This document shows positions 44,261 to 56,084 of a stretch of DNA of 64,000 nucleotides, in pieces. The first letter of the stretch is position 1; each line of letters starts with the position of its first letter. Both the position numbers and the translations under genes were made by a program. The notes under the pieces were generated by a model. The model saw only the letters and a list, made by a program, of their open reading frames with translations. It did not search any database and was not told where the DNA came from. Origin of the DNA: Oncomelania hupensis (taxonomy: Eukaryota > Mollusca > Gastropoda > Littorinimorpha > Pomatiopsidae); assembly GCA_036898135.1 (NCBI GenBank), contig CM072512.1, forward strand, positions 19,758,118 to 19,822,117. The letters are read 5' to 3'.

Positions 44261-45339
44261 TAAATCGATTTTAACTGTTAAAAAACCCAACTACATGTAT
44301 TCTCTTTCTTTTTGGTGGGTATGCCTTACAGGTTATACCTTCCTCTTAAAGTTACTGCGTCAGGCTTACTACCGCCTGGAGCCAGACCCCGACTTCAAAA
44401 CATAGCACACTTAGCAAGGTCCCCAGACTAATGAACTAAAAGCTTTCCTATTTCTGGCGATCCAGTTGTTCTTAGTAGTGATGTTTGCGAACATAAAAGT
44501 CCCTAACAATCGACTACAAATTTTTTTCTGCGTAGTTAGGTATGGTATGGGAGGAGTAGGACTCCGCTGTAAGTTAACTGTATTTTGGCTTAGATTGAAT
44601 TGCTTCCATCCAACCCCCATCCTCCAGCAAAAGCGTTTTGAACACGCAATCCGTTCTTTTGGTAGGATGAAGGGTTGGGAAGGGGGAGGAGGAGCTGAGA
44701 TACGGCGGGTGGGTGGTGCGGGTGGCGATTCTGAGCTCTTGAGGCAACTATCTGATCCTATGACCTTTGGTGGAATTTGTTGTTCTGTCCCTCGTGGGCG
44801 ACGTGCGAGAGATGATGGATCTTCTCGTGTTCCGCGACAGTCGTTCGTGGTCTGACTGCTTGAAATGGCTAAGCTTATGCGGGTAGGAGGAGGAGAATGG
44901 ATGGACACTATATTAGAGACGTTGACAGACTACATAAACATATAGAGCAATTTGTGTCTTTCTTGCCTGATTTGAGCCTGTCACATAAAGTGGCCATTTT
45001 GGCATGAATTCTTTTCCCATTTCTTCGCCCTTTCAGGGTTGACACCCCCTACCCCCATTCCCTACCTCCAACCTCCCTTTCGCGCTCCCCTCCCACTCCT
45101 CCGCTCTCCTTGATCTCTCTGTTCTGTCATTTCCATATGTTTGGATTATTTAGTAATGAAATGCATGTTGTGGCTCACAGAATGTGCGTATTATTAATAA
45201 AAACAACAAAAATAGTTGTAAATTAATATGTATTTCTTCTGCTTATGTTTCAGGTATGGATACTGTTTTATTTGATTCGTGCAGAATGTCGTGAGTATGT
45301 GCCTTAGCAACAGATAAATTGTTCTCACCCTCTCTGTCC
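44261..45339. other. Presumed intron/intergenic sequence
   Basis: No element recognised. Open frames on both strands (44411-44908 minus and 44466-44855 plus) overlap each other and lack motifs. An acceptor-like gcttatgtttcag ends at 45254. Confidence 0.4.
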
Positions 45340-45457
45340 GTCTTTGTATCTCTATTTCTGTCTGTCTCTGCGTCTCTTTTTCTGTTTGTCTCTCTCTGCC
45401 TCTCTCTCTCTCTCTCTGCCTCTCTCTCTCTGCCTCTCTCTCTCTGCCTCTCTCTGC

Positions 45458-45508
<51 letters not shown>

Positions 45509-45530
45509 TCTCTGCCTCTCTCTCTTTCTC
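45340..45530. repeat. (TC)n-rich tract with TCTGCC variants
   Basis: An imperfect TCTCTC/TCTGCC array; long frames across it are low-complexity artefacts. Confidence 0.95.
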
Positions 45531-45806
45531 GCTCTGAAATAAAAATTGCGTTGTTTTGTTCGGCTTGCACTTTCTTAGCCATTTCTCTCCTTAACTGAAA
45601 AGGTTCAGACGCTATCATTACAAAAGTTGGGAGGGTTGCTAACCTTTACGAGATACTTGTATCAGATGATTTTGTTTCTCTCGTAACTGTAATTGTTGGT
45701 CGTTGTTGCATGTCTGTGTAAATCTACCTAACGCCGCTTGTCATTGCCGAGAGCGTACTGAAAAGCTTGATTTAGGGAAGCAAGAATATTTCCTGTGAAT
45801 GTTTAT

Positions 45807-46371
45807 TCCCGTTGGGGTGCCGGGGCTTTCTGTATCCCCACTTTGTGGAAATTTAGTGCTTTAAATTATATATATTTCAGGCATCCTCATTTGTTCTTTC
45901 TCGTTCCTAATCTATTCTATCAATCTACTATCTTATTCGCTAGACCAGTTACCTACCCTTTTTCTTGAAAACTCCCAAAACTCCTCATGTGTGTATTAGG
46001 TCTGTTGGGACAGCTTGGGCTTATTGGAACGCTTTGTGCCAAATGATCACTATGATTTCTATGGTATTATTATTTAGCAGTGTAGTCATTTTATATTTAT
46101 GTGTTTTGTTAATATTATATAATGATGTTTATATTCTATTTTGCTTTTGTAAACGGGGGTTCGATCAATTAGAATAAAGCCTCAGCGTCCCTTGCATGAG
46201 ATGCCTTTATTGTAAAGTGACCGGTTGGTGGAGTGCCTTCAGTGTTACCATTACGGTTGTTTCAGCAGATCTTTTATACAGATCGGGGGTGTGTTCTCTT
46301 TCAACGAAGTTGTGGTCCTGATTCGGCTTTTTGCAGTCCTCTGGTCCCTATAAACAATGACTAACTTAACT
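45807..46371 (+). mobile_element. Rep-A copy G
   Basis: It starts tcccgttggggtgccggggc and ends ggtccctataaacaatgact plus aacttaact. The conserved gattcggctttttgcagtcc block and the TTCGATCAATTAGAATAAAGC block are present. The TATAAATAG block near the head is deleted. No clean target duplication was seen. Confidence 0.82.
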
Positions 46372-46586
46372 CCGAATATTGTCAATGGCTACAATACTTA
46401 CCGCCTTGTACAGCAGTTCTTATTATGTTAAAGGCCACATATTTGCAATAAGAGAAGTCTTTGTTATGTTGGCTGTAACATAACGTTGGTGAAGAAGGCT
46501 TTTCGTGTATGTTGATATTGTTACAGATATCGCGGAATTGTGCGAGAGCCAAGACGTGTAAGATAGAACGAATGATATAAACGCCT

Positions 46587-46643
46587 TTTGACTCACATGC
46601 GTGCAGCAATGTAAGTCAATGAACCCGCACCACCCCACCCCTA

Positions 46644-46727
<84 letters not shown>

Positions 46728-47935
46728 ATCCGTAGTTTTGGAAATACGTGTGGCCACTCCCCTCCGCCACCCCTCCCCCCCACCCTTCTTCTGCGGCCAC
46801 TTCCCCCCTGTATTATTCCCCCGTCCCCCTCTCCACACTGCACTCCAATCTAATATAATGAAATAATGTGGGTGGTGGCCAAGGAGGTGGTGGCAGATTC
46901 TATTGTCCCAAATGTTAGCAGTTTTAATGGAGCATGTTAACCATGGCAAACAAATAATACTGATGCAAAAAAATATCTTCCGAAAAGCATATAAAATAAT
47001 AGAGGGAAAATATATACTTATTGAAAACAACTGCACGCGCACATGCTATGTCGAACATTTTAGTATGCACTGAGTGTTACCGACAGGGGTGTTAAACAGA
47101 TTAATTATCTTATTCATCATAACATCATCATCATCATCATTATCACATCATCGTAATAATTTTTACGTATCTTTACATGCCCAGCTGCTTTGCATTTGCT
47201 TTTGTTATTGTATTCACATTTATATTTGTCCCTGTTGTTTGTAGTGGAGAAGGTGGGAATCCGCTGTGTTCTATAATCTGTTTGCATTTCGAGGAAATCT
47301 AAGCAAATAGACCTGATCGATTCCACCATTCATTGTAGTTGTTGTGGTTGCTACAACTACTTCAAGAAACTTGAAGTAACGTTTTCAGTGAACATTAGTT
47401 TTAAGTAAAAGCGGCTAAAAAAAACTGGACAACAGTTCACATATTTCCAAACTGATTTTATGAGCAAAGATCAAACATCGGTCGTATACTTTCTTGCTTC
47501 AAGTGTTGTAATACTTGAGTTTGTTCATAGTTATAGTTTTACATACAAAACACCTTATTAGAAACTAGAAATTAAAGATTTCAACTGTGCTCGGCCAGGG
47601 AAGGTGGAGGAAGGTGGATGTGGAAAGGGAATAATACAGGCGCAGGTGGGAGAGGGGGTTGGGAAGTGACCAAGGGGAATAATACGGGAGGGGAGAGGGG
47701 GTTGACTGCAGGGGGGAAGTGGTCAAGGGATGAAGGTAACCGGGGAGGAAGTGAGCTAAGGTTAAAGGGGGAAGACTGGGGAAGAAAAGACCTGGGGGGG
47801 GGGGGATGTCCGGGGTGGAAGTGACCGGAGGCAGGGGGGAGTGACCAGTAATCCATTTTCATGTAGAACATAGCAAGTTCCAATAGAAGCATGTGAGTCA
47901 TGTGGGCTTTGCACTTCTAGTTTTATAGTGCTCTC
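46587..47935 (+). repeat. Rep-B copy 5 (divergent centre)
   Basis: The head (gactcacatgcgtgcagcaa, then tgtaagtcaatgaaccc) and tail (gaagcatgtgagtcatgtgg, then gctttgcacttctag) are Rep-B ends, but the centre differs. It has an (AAT)n tract, a pyrimidine-rich block at 46741-46840 and its purine-rich inverted counterpart at 47600-47850 (both contain GGGAATAATAC in opposite orientation). It may be a subfamily or two fused remnants. Confidence 0.5.
46645..46724. repeat. (AAT)n microsatellite
   Basis: About 27 AAT units near the head of Rep-B copy 5; long frames across it are artefacts. Confidence 0.97.
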
Positions 47936-49578
47936 AAGGTATGATGGGAATGAGGTGAGCAAAACAAACAGCAACACCCAAGTTGAGGTCCGAGTCAATA
48001 TTTCGATTTTCATTCAAATCTTTATCAAGCCAAGGTATGATGGGGAAAGTAGAATGGTAACGATGATTATAGTAGATAGACTGTGATCTGGCAACGGCAG
48101 ATTGTTGATGAAAATAATCCGCATAATTATATGAAGGTTTCGTTAAATGACATAGGATACACTTGAACTGATCTACTTGTAGTAGATATAGCTTCTGATC
48201 ATTGGCCTAAGTAGGCCAATGGCCGTTTTTTGCGAACTGATAATGCTAACATAACCTCACATTAGTGTTAAAAGCATGGAAGAAATTGGGAGGGATGGCG
48301 GAGGGGAAAGAGGGATTAAAAGCTTTTACTATGGCGGAAGCGACTTCGAGCATTAAGGAAAGGATACTTTATGCGGATCATGATGAAATCAGTGAGATAG
48401 TTTTTTGAAAGGCCATCAGACAGAGGGTGAAAATGGAAAATGAATGTTGTGGTTGTTTAGAATATGTGACAACGGCGAGTGCATGCAGCATGAAATGTAA
48501 AGAGGATGGCAGTTATTTTGGATCAGCGAAGATGGGTGGGGTGGGTGCGACAGTGGTAGAGAATACATGGCTACTCTGAAAAGATGCTATTTACAAGAAC
48601 AACTCACCTTACACACGCCCTATCCACCCATCAAATTCTCCCTCTCTCCTACCTACCCCAGTGTTCGCTTTGCTTTGACTATTATCCATATCTGCGGATT
48701 CACTTCCTGCTCTCAACTCAATTATTGCGAAAGTTACCGTATTTTGCATGGCATCCCTGCATTCTATATTCAGATAACATAATTCAATTAACGTCCTCTT
48801 GTTGTTCTTTACGTGGACAATTTGTATAAATCATGCAGCTGTTTGTGTGTGTGTGGGTGCGTGTGAGTGGGTGGGCGGGCGCTGGTGTTTAGCCATAAAC
48901 CTCACCACCTGAAAAAGGGTTTGATTTAAGGAATTTTAAAAAAAAATCAGTTACTTCATTTCACAATTCCCGTTAAAGGCTTTGACCTTTGTAACCACAG
49001 CGGAAAATCTAATAGTCTTTGCCGTCTGTATTTAATTTGTGTTCTCTGCCAGACTCAACTCGACGCTGAGAGAGGCCATCTGTTCAGTCCACGTAGGAGC
49101 TTTTCCCGTTTGCCGCCAGAACGCCATGAAAACAGTTGTACACGTTGTGTAAATTTATGCTCCCCTCCTGGCTGTGTTTATCTATCATCTGTCCCGCAAA
49201 ACCCACGCTACATAATGGATGGGGATTAGCCAGACACACTATTTGAGACTCGTATAAATCATTCTTCACAGAAAGTATTGGGAGTGCAGTGGTCAGTTAT
49301 GCACTTCTATGATGTTCTGCGTTGGAAACAGCTTATCGCGTAATCACTTACCCTTTCTGGGAGCGCCTGCGGAAATGGACCTTGCCAGTATAGTCCGTGT
49401 GTTTATGAAGGCTTCCGGAATTGGCTTTCTTGCCCACGTCCTGTTCATATTACAGTGTAGTGAAATTTAGCAGCAGTGACCAGCTCTGCCGTCGTTTGGC
49501 TTGACAGTAACTTTGTAATCGGACGTTGACCTTTCAGTGTTACGAGTTATTACTGTCATTGTTGTTTTGTCAATTAAG
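47936..49578. other. Presumed intron/intergenic sequence
   Basis: No gene or transposon recognised. A GT/GGGT-rich tract lies near 48840-48885. Confidence 0.45.
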
Positions 49579-49583
49579 GGCCC

Positions 49584-50218
49584 TGTTACACTCGGTTTGA
49601 TGTTATGGTGTTTTTCTATCAGTATCTGATTCAGCCCCAATGCTGAATTCCTGATAGGGTGTAACTCAGATTCGTTTATCCACGCAGCCTGCTCAATCAG
49701 CATACAAGTCACAAAGTCGACGTATGAAGTTTTCCACTTTTATTCAGCACACATCAACATCTGCATACAATTCTCAACTCTACTTTTTACTTTCCAACTC
49801 ACTATCAACAACTTTCAACAACTATCCTCAACAACACACAGGGCATCCATTTTATAATTTTTTCTCTCATACGAGATGACGACCGGACGTTCTAGAAATG
49901 ACGCATTACAACCAACCAATCAGAATTAAAGATCATCATCACTGATTTACGTCATACATATTTCTTCTGCCTCCGGGAATGCTCTCATACTTCGATATCC
50001 ATCGGGAAGTTTCCATCGATAGTAAACACTGAAATCTAGAGAATTCTCCAATAATATCGACCAACGGAAATTATCAACGTTATACAAAACCTCTCCTAAC
50101 AACAATGCAAACTCAAATCAAAGGTAAGTAAACTCCATTATTGAATACTTTGCAAAACGAAACGATTAGATCTATCGTGCGCGTTCAGACATACTTTCGT
50201 TTGCGTTTCAACGTAACA
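49584..50218. mobile_element. Solo LTR 2 (635 bp)
   Basis: Same family as the LTR at 35716: TGTTACACTC start, CAACGTAACA end, with shared blocks such as ctgattcagccccaatgctg, tatgaagttttccactttta and ctttgcaaaacgaaacgatt. The flanking five bases are GGCCC on the left and AGCCC on the right (4 of 5 identical), an aged target duplication. No internal retroelement genes adjoin it. Confidence 0.82.
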
Positions 50219-50223
50219 AGCCC

Positions 50224-52319
50224 AGAGTATGGTTGTGGTTTATTTCCCACTTTTAGCCTGAAGTGTGGGATTTAATGCGTTTGTTCGAAACCGTCCATTT
50301 TGCTGTTATAGCACGCGTGTTCGTGCTTAACGCGATTTCCTTTAAGTTCATTTTGATATCTACCCACCGAGCTTCCTATTTTGTGCGTGTCTTCAAACCT
50401 CCACCGCCAGATACAGTATCTTGGCCGAACTAATATTGATCCGAGTAACCTGTAAATTTAATTATGGGCAGACAATTCCCGAGTTGTATGTCTTCCAGTA
50501 CATTTAGTTTATACTAAATGTGGGATTCAATATAATACTTGAACGTTTAACATACGAAACTGCAGCCTTTCTGTTCTGTCCTTATACATATATTGGGCGC
50601 CAGACTTCTACTAACCCAAAAGCAATGTTCTGTAGCTGCCTTTCCGATCAATACATGGAACTTCGTGATGCGGGAGTGACAGTAATATAAGTGTAATAAC
50701 GCCATGCCAGCTTTAACACAAGACTTTGATGGTGATTATGTGTGTACTGTTATACCATTGTATTTCCAGAATGTTCATTTATCAAGCCGGACCTGAATAA
50801 CTCACATGTCATACCAACTTTCTACTATGCATTGCACCGAATTTACTGAGCATTTTATGTAAAGGCCATACTTTCAATCAAATGTCCTACCACCACCTAT
50901 CCTCTCTCATCGTTGAGCTTCTCGAATGTAGTAATCGAACACAAGCCTCATTTCTCTCCCTGCCCTCCCTCTCTCTGTACCTAAGAGAAAAGAAATAACG
51001 CCATAGCGCTGTGTTATTCTGAATACGTTGGACATGAGACACTACCTCCAGGGAAGGGGAACCGGGCTGCAGAAATGCGTAACGCATGTCCGCTGAACCC
51101 TGTGCATATAAATTGCATTCACAAAAAGATTGAGATGGAGATGAAAAAATAAAGAAAAGCAAAGAACAATTACAAGAATGTATTATCAAGACCTCGACAC
51201 TTTCAATCGATGAAAAGTTTAATGAAGATGGACACCACAACAACAACAACAAATAAACAAAATTTGGGAAGAGAATGAGCAAGAGCTAGAATGTGTAATT
51301 TAGACTTCAATTTCGGAGAACAGTGACATCGATGTAAAATAATGCGCTTTGTTGTCGTGGATAAATAGAAGGCGTGAGAAAAGGAAACCCTTGAGAGTGA
51401 AAGAAGAAGATAATGGAAAAGTGGTCCTCAAGGTTAATTAGAGATGCGGCATATGACAATCAGCAGGTTTAGGGGATTTTCCTCAAGGTTAATAACTGTT
51501 AAACATCCAAGCCAGATTTTAAAAAAAAGTTTTTCCTGGCTGTTGACATTCGTAGATTGTTTTTGCTTTATTGTTTGTAGATTTTTTGTCCACACATAAC
51601 ATTTTAGATTTCTCGTTCTATTAAAATGCGCTTTACCAGTATTAATAGATCAGTGTTCGTTTGACATTTACCATTCCATCCCTATAACCCACACCCCTCA
51701 AATGGCTTTACGTTAAGGTTGTGTGTGTGTGTGTGTGCGTGCGCGCGCGTGTCTGTTTGAGAGTGCGAGTGCGCGCGCGTAGAGGCATGCATGCTTTGAC
51801 GACACGGTTTTGCAGATTGGATTTTTTCAACCTGTTTCCGGGAGTGAATTTTGTGCCGGACGTCCTATTTACGTGGTAATGGCAGTCCCATTTTCCCTGC
51901 TATATTTTTCTTTTTTCATTCTTTCCTTTTCGGCAACGGAAGCGGAATCACGCTGCACGTGCCCCTGATAAAATCACCCCTAAACTACGTTATCTTAATT
52001 GACGTTTCAAATCGATTGGCAGTGCCTCCATGTCGTGGGCTGTATTGTGGCTTTTTCGTGATGGAAGCATCCATGTGTGAGGATCAAGTGGCTTTACTGA
52101 ACATTGCTGTGGTCTGAATATTGGTATGACTGAATATGGATAAAATATGCCGCGAAGCCTACGAGTGCGCCCACTTTAGAATTAGACATCAATGCTGATA
52201 GTGATAATAATGATAGTGTTATTGCAAAATTTAGAGTAGTGATTTTGTTATTGTTGCTGTTGATGTTATTGTTGTAGTTCTTTATGCTGTTGGATAGGCG
52301 GGGGCTCAAGGTGTTTAAG
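50224..52319. other. Presumed intron/intergenic sequence
   Basis: No gene recognised. A GT/GC alternating tract lies at 51717-51755, with a GCGCGCGC run near 51770, and (GTT)n-like runs near 52245-52275. Confidence 0.45.
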
Positions 52320-52339
52320 TTGTTAAGTTATATCCACAG

Positions 52340-52407
52340 ATATTCTCTTAACTTCCTCGTTCCGTTGCTGTGGAACTCTCTTCCCTCTTAACTTCGTCAC
52401 ACTCAAT
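52340..52407 (+). mobile_element. LINE C-terminal fragment
   Basis: The short frame FLVPLLWNSLPS, then a stop and LRHTQS, resembles the conserved end of CR1/L2-type ORF2 (PxLWNSLPxxIRxSxS; compare SVWNALPHSVRHSASVSSF at about 56757-56813). The RTE-like LINE at 52408 interrupts it. Confidence 0.55.
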
Positions 52408-53429
52408 CTATCCTATCCTATCCCGTGACTCGGAAGTCGTTGGGGCAACCCAGATGATCGTTTAACCAGCGTACTACATCTTTTTCTGGCCTCAGAAACC
52501 CTCATGGCTTCGTTCAGTGTCAAGCCAGTCCATTCTCGATTGTTGTCCTCCCACCTCTTTTTCTGTACCCCTCTTCTTCTGCCTCCTTGCACCGTGCCTT
52601 GAAGGATGGTCTTTGCAAGGCCTGATGCTTTGGTAATGTGGCAATACCATCTGAGTTTCCGTGTTCCTCACCACTGTGAGCATGACATCGTGTTGTCCAA
52701 TGGCTTGTGTGATGGTCTGTTGGACTTCGTCGTTGATGACGTGCTGGGTATAGGAAATGCCCAGAAGTCTTCTGTAGCACCTCATCTCCATGCTTTGTAT
52801 TCTTCGTTGTAGGTATGCTGTGAGAGTCCATGTTTCGCAACCGTATAGGAAGATAGAGATGACAAGGGAGCGCAGCAGTCTTACCTTGGAATGTTGACTG
52901 ATGGTCCCGTCTTTCCAAACGGGCTTCAACCTTGTCAGGGCAGCATTTTTTGTGCGATCCTGGAGAGGACTTCCTGTCGGGACCCGATGTCAGACTCAAT
53001 GGCTCCTAAATATTTGCAGCTATGCACTGTGTTGAAGGATTAGCCTTGGACTGTGATGTCCGTGTTGATGTCATTGATGCTGTTGGTCATCGTTTTGGTG
53101 TTCTCTGCACTTATTTCCATTCCAAAAGTTCTGGAGATGGAGTCAAGCCTCTGAACCAGCTGCTTACGTTCTTGTTCGTCTCCAGCCAATTTATTAATGT
53201 CATCCGCAAAACGGAGGTTGGAGATTGCTCTATCCCCTATGCTGACTGTGCCTTCGTGATCTGCAAGGGCATCTGACATGATGCGCCCCAGGAAGATGTT
53301 GAAGAGTGTTGTAGAGAATAGGCATCCTCGATTCACGCCGATTGTTGTTCTGAACAAGTTCCCGATGGCGCTGTTGGGGAGGACTGCACTGGTAGCCTTG
53401 TCATACAGATATTTTGTGACTTCAATCAT
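52408..53429 (-). mobile_element. RTE-like LINE, 5'-truncated copy (1.0 kb)
   Basis: The tail ctatcctatcctatcccgtg is at the left. The minus strand carries the RT from IEVTKYLYDKATSAV through QGCLFSTTLFNIFL-like sequence (QG altered to RG) and ISNLRFADDINKLAGDEQE to the C-terminal WKDGTISQHSKVRLLRSL region in shifted frames. The FADD box is intact but frameshifts and stops kill the frame. Confidence 0.9.
53040..53429 (-). pseudogene. RTE-like RT palm remnant
   Basis: A 129-codon open piece spans YDKATSAVLPNSAIGN, ALADHEGTVSIGDRAISNLR and FADDINKLAG. It is followed by a frame break at about 53040. It is part of the 52408-53429 insertion. Confidence 0.85.
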
Positions 53430-53861
53430 GTCAGCCTGTCACTGCTTTTAAAAAGGAATCTTAAAGCATTTATGTTCTGCAAGCATTTGCGGGTGCTTGA
53501 TCCCCTGGGATTCTGTCACATACGTAGGATAGTCAGCGAATGAATGAAAACATCACAACAGCTTGCGTGTTTGGCTCCATGGGTACCCGTATGTGTGTCT
53601 TACGTTGCCTAGGTGTATGTGTTTGCGTGCGTGCGTTTGTGTGTACGGGTGCGATGTTACGTGCATGACATCATGGTCAAGATCTCTTACTTATTATTCT
53701 TCATATCCTATTTAACGGACTCTTTTCTTTTATCTTTTAACGTGTAATGAGGTATTTACTTATTTATTGTCTTGAGTTTGTAAGATGTATTTGCCTGTTT
53801 CATAACATTTGCTGTATTTACATTTTCCATCATTTCGCCGTGCAATTGTATTGTTCTTATA
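53430..53861. other. Spacer between retroelement pieces
   Basis: Unique sequence with a GT-rich tract near 53590-53645; no gene seen. Confidence 0.45.
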
Positions 53862-54110
53862 TTGTCAGGCCTATGCCCCAACATCAGACTATGACGACAG
53901 CGAAGTCGAGGATTTCTATGAACTTCTGCAGGGCCTTAACCAAGTGCCGAAGAAGAAAATGGTCATAGTGCAAGGCAACTGGAATGCCGACGTTGGCCAA
54001 GATGTGCACCACAACAGGGGATCACACCTGAACTTTTGGACCTGTGTGACAAACGAAGAGAGTTGAAAAAGAAATAGAACACCTCACAGGAAGCTGATGA
54101 TCCAGCTCGT
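53862..54110 (+). mobile_element. RTE-like endonuclease fragment with internal deletion
   Basis: The frame QAYAPTSDYDDSEVEDFYEL, then GNWNADVGQD, is the QAYAPT and D/NWNA endonuclease motif region. After HHNRGS the sequence jumps to ELLDLCDKRRELKKK, which in the copy at 23625-25922 lies well downstream. Several hundred bases have therefore been deleted. The catalytic GDWNA aspartate is replaced (GNWNA). It directly precedes the L2-like element. Confidence 0.8.
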
Positions 54111-54228
54111 GCAGACCTTACTTCACCTGGATATTCCTTTAAGTCACTGCCACATCCCACTATGGATGATGGGCTGACTCTTACCTACAAAGTCACTTTC
54201 GCTCAACTGATTTCTTTCGTCACAGATT

Positions 54229-54918
54229 TTGACTTTAATCGCGCTTCCTTTGGATTGGCGCAGATCAAGCTCACCTTTCAACAACAGACTATTCACTTCT
54301 TCCTTCTCTATCGACCTCCTCCAAGTCGCAGAAATAAACCCCAGTACTACATATTATTTCTTGAGCTGTTCCCAGTCCTGCTTGAACTGTGCAATACACT
54401 CCATCCAAGGTTCGTCTGTCATTTTGGGTGACGTGAACATTCATTTTGACTGTCCCCATAAACTTCTCACCGCCAAAACCCTTGACCTTCTGGCCACGTT
54501 CAACCTCACGCAGGCTGTGTCAATGACCCCCAACAACGGAGACCACATTATTGACTGGTTGATCCACTGTTCTGATGACCAGCTTGTGCTGTTCACGGAC
54601 GTCACCACCGCTCTCTCCACAGACCACTTCTGTGTGGCAGCATATCTGGATGTCGCCGTACCCCGTCATCAGCCTGTCGTCGTTACCGCACGTAACATTC
54701 GGGAAAGCTTTAAGGCTGATCTTGAAGAGCTCCTGTCCGACATTTCGTCCTCTTCTGCTGCAGACGTTGAGCCTGTTTTGCGTAGCGTAATGGACATGCA
54801 TGCTCCTGCCATTCAGCGTAAGATCTCATCACGCAGGAGGTCCCCTGGTTTAGCCCCGTCGGTGAAAATGTCAAATCTACCAAGCAACAAAGATGACGCG
54901 CAGAAACAAAATGGTTAA
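54229..54918 (+). pseudogene. L2/Rex1-like endonuclease domain remnant
   Basis: About 170 recognisable codons cover VILGDVNIHFDCPHKLLTAK, DLLATFNLTQAVS, DHIIDWLIHCSDD and STDHFCVAA, the middle and C-terminal endonuclease motifs (GDxNxH, DxxxDW, SDH-like TDH). The preceding part lies in the frame 54162-54431, so a frameshift separates them. Confidence 0.85.
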
Positions 54919-55176
54919 AAACTGGTTTAACTGTGCATAAACAAATCTTTAACAAAGCGAAGAGACTGGTGACCAGTCTGGTTCACAAAGCAAAAACTCG
55001 GTATTTTAGTACAAAGATTTCTGAGAGACCATCATGTTTGTCCCCTGTCCCCAGTTGCTTGGTAAATGTAAGCAGTCCCACTTACCGACTATTTACCTTG
55101 CTGTTGAGCTTCCTTCTCGTTTCTTGAACTTCTTTGAGTCAATGAAGACAATCTCCTCTCTTATCTCTTCATCCTG

Positions 55177-55557
55177 TTGTCCAAAGACACTGTAAAAAAG
55201 GTGATGTTGAGTTCTTCACCAACACGGTGTGCACTAGACCCCCTTCCCACCCCATTGCTCATTGAATGCTTAGACATTCTGTGGCCTACCATCAATTTTG
55301 TCATTAATGGCTCACTCTCATCAGGCTCCTTCTTTTCAGTCTTCAAGTCTTCTCTTGTTAAACCACTGCTAAAGAAACCTTTAGATCCAGATGATTTGAA
55401 AACGTTTAGACCCGTCTCAAATCTTACCTTTTTATCTAAAATTTGTGAAAAAAATTGTTCTCAATCAGCTCTTAGAACACTTATTCGTAAACAGTCTTCT
55501 TTCCCAATTTCAGTCTGCATACAGAGCCCACCATTGCACAGAAACAGCCTTCTTTAA
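55177..55557 (+). pseudogene. L2/Rex1-like RT N-terminal remnant
   Basis: The frame SSSPTRCALDPLPTPLLIEC through VKPLLKKPLDPDDLKTFRPV and SNLTFLSKICEK is the RT finger region. The frame is lost after about 55460, and the palm continues in other frames to the FADD box near 55955. Bases 55293-55402 of this piece recur inverted at 56621-56730. Confidence 0.85.
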
Positions 55558-55615
55558 AATTCTAAGTTCTCCTTTGGTCGCTCTTGATAATGGCAAAGTA
55601 TTACTTAGAAATTGT

Positions 55616-55652
55616 TTATAGGGTCCAGCGGACTGCAGAGAGCCGAATAAGT
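55616..55652 (-). repeat. Rep-A 3' end fragment within the L2-like element
   Basis: The reverse complement reads attcggctctctgcagtccg and ctggaccctataaa, the conserved Rep-A 3' end. It interrupts the L2-like RT between NGKVLL and the LDLSAA motif. It is the only minus-strand Rep-A sequence seen. Confidence 0.75.
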
Positions 55653-56084
55653 AACACTGTATGCAATTCTCATTCTATTAGACTTATCAGCTGCCTTGGA
55701 CATGATTGATCACAACATTCTCATCTCTCGCCTTCGGAATATTTTTGGAATCACTGATATAGCTTTTTTTGGGATTCACTCATATCTTTCTGACAGACAT
55801 CGAACAGTCTCGGTAAATGGTTTAGAATCAGATCCATTTCTTGTCCTGTATGGCATGCCTTAGGGCTATGTACGAGGGCCTGTTCTCTTCGTCACGTACA
55901 CGCAGCTCCTGTTTGACATAGTCAAAGCTCATTCTATAAACCACCATGCTTTTGCAGATGATAATCAATTATATAAAGACAGCACTACTAAAGACATTCA
56001 AAGTGCGCTACTGTCAATGCAACACTTTACATATGATATAAAAGACTGGACAAACTCCAGCTGAATGACTCCAAAACAGAGTGC

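Noticed and set aside
44411..44908. 165-codon minus-strand frame overlapping a 129-codon plus-strand frame.
   Set aside because: GC-rich overlapping frames on both strands, no homology seen, no convincing splice sites or Kozak context; likely chance.
45254..45291. Short candidate exon between an acceptor-like tgtttcag and a donor-like gtgagtat.
   Set aside because: Only ~37 bp, no homology, and it cannot be joined in phase to any recognised exon.
46641..47042. 133-codon minus-strand frame rich in Ile.
   Set aside because: Encoded by an (AAT)n microsatellite.
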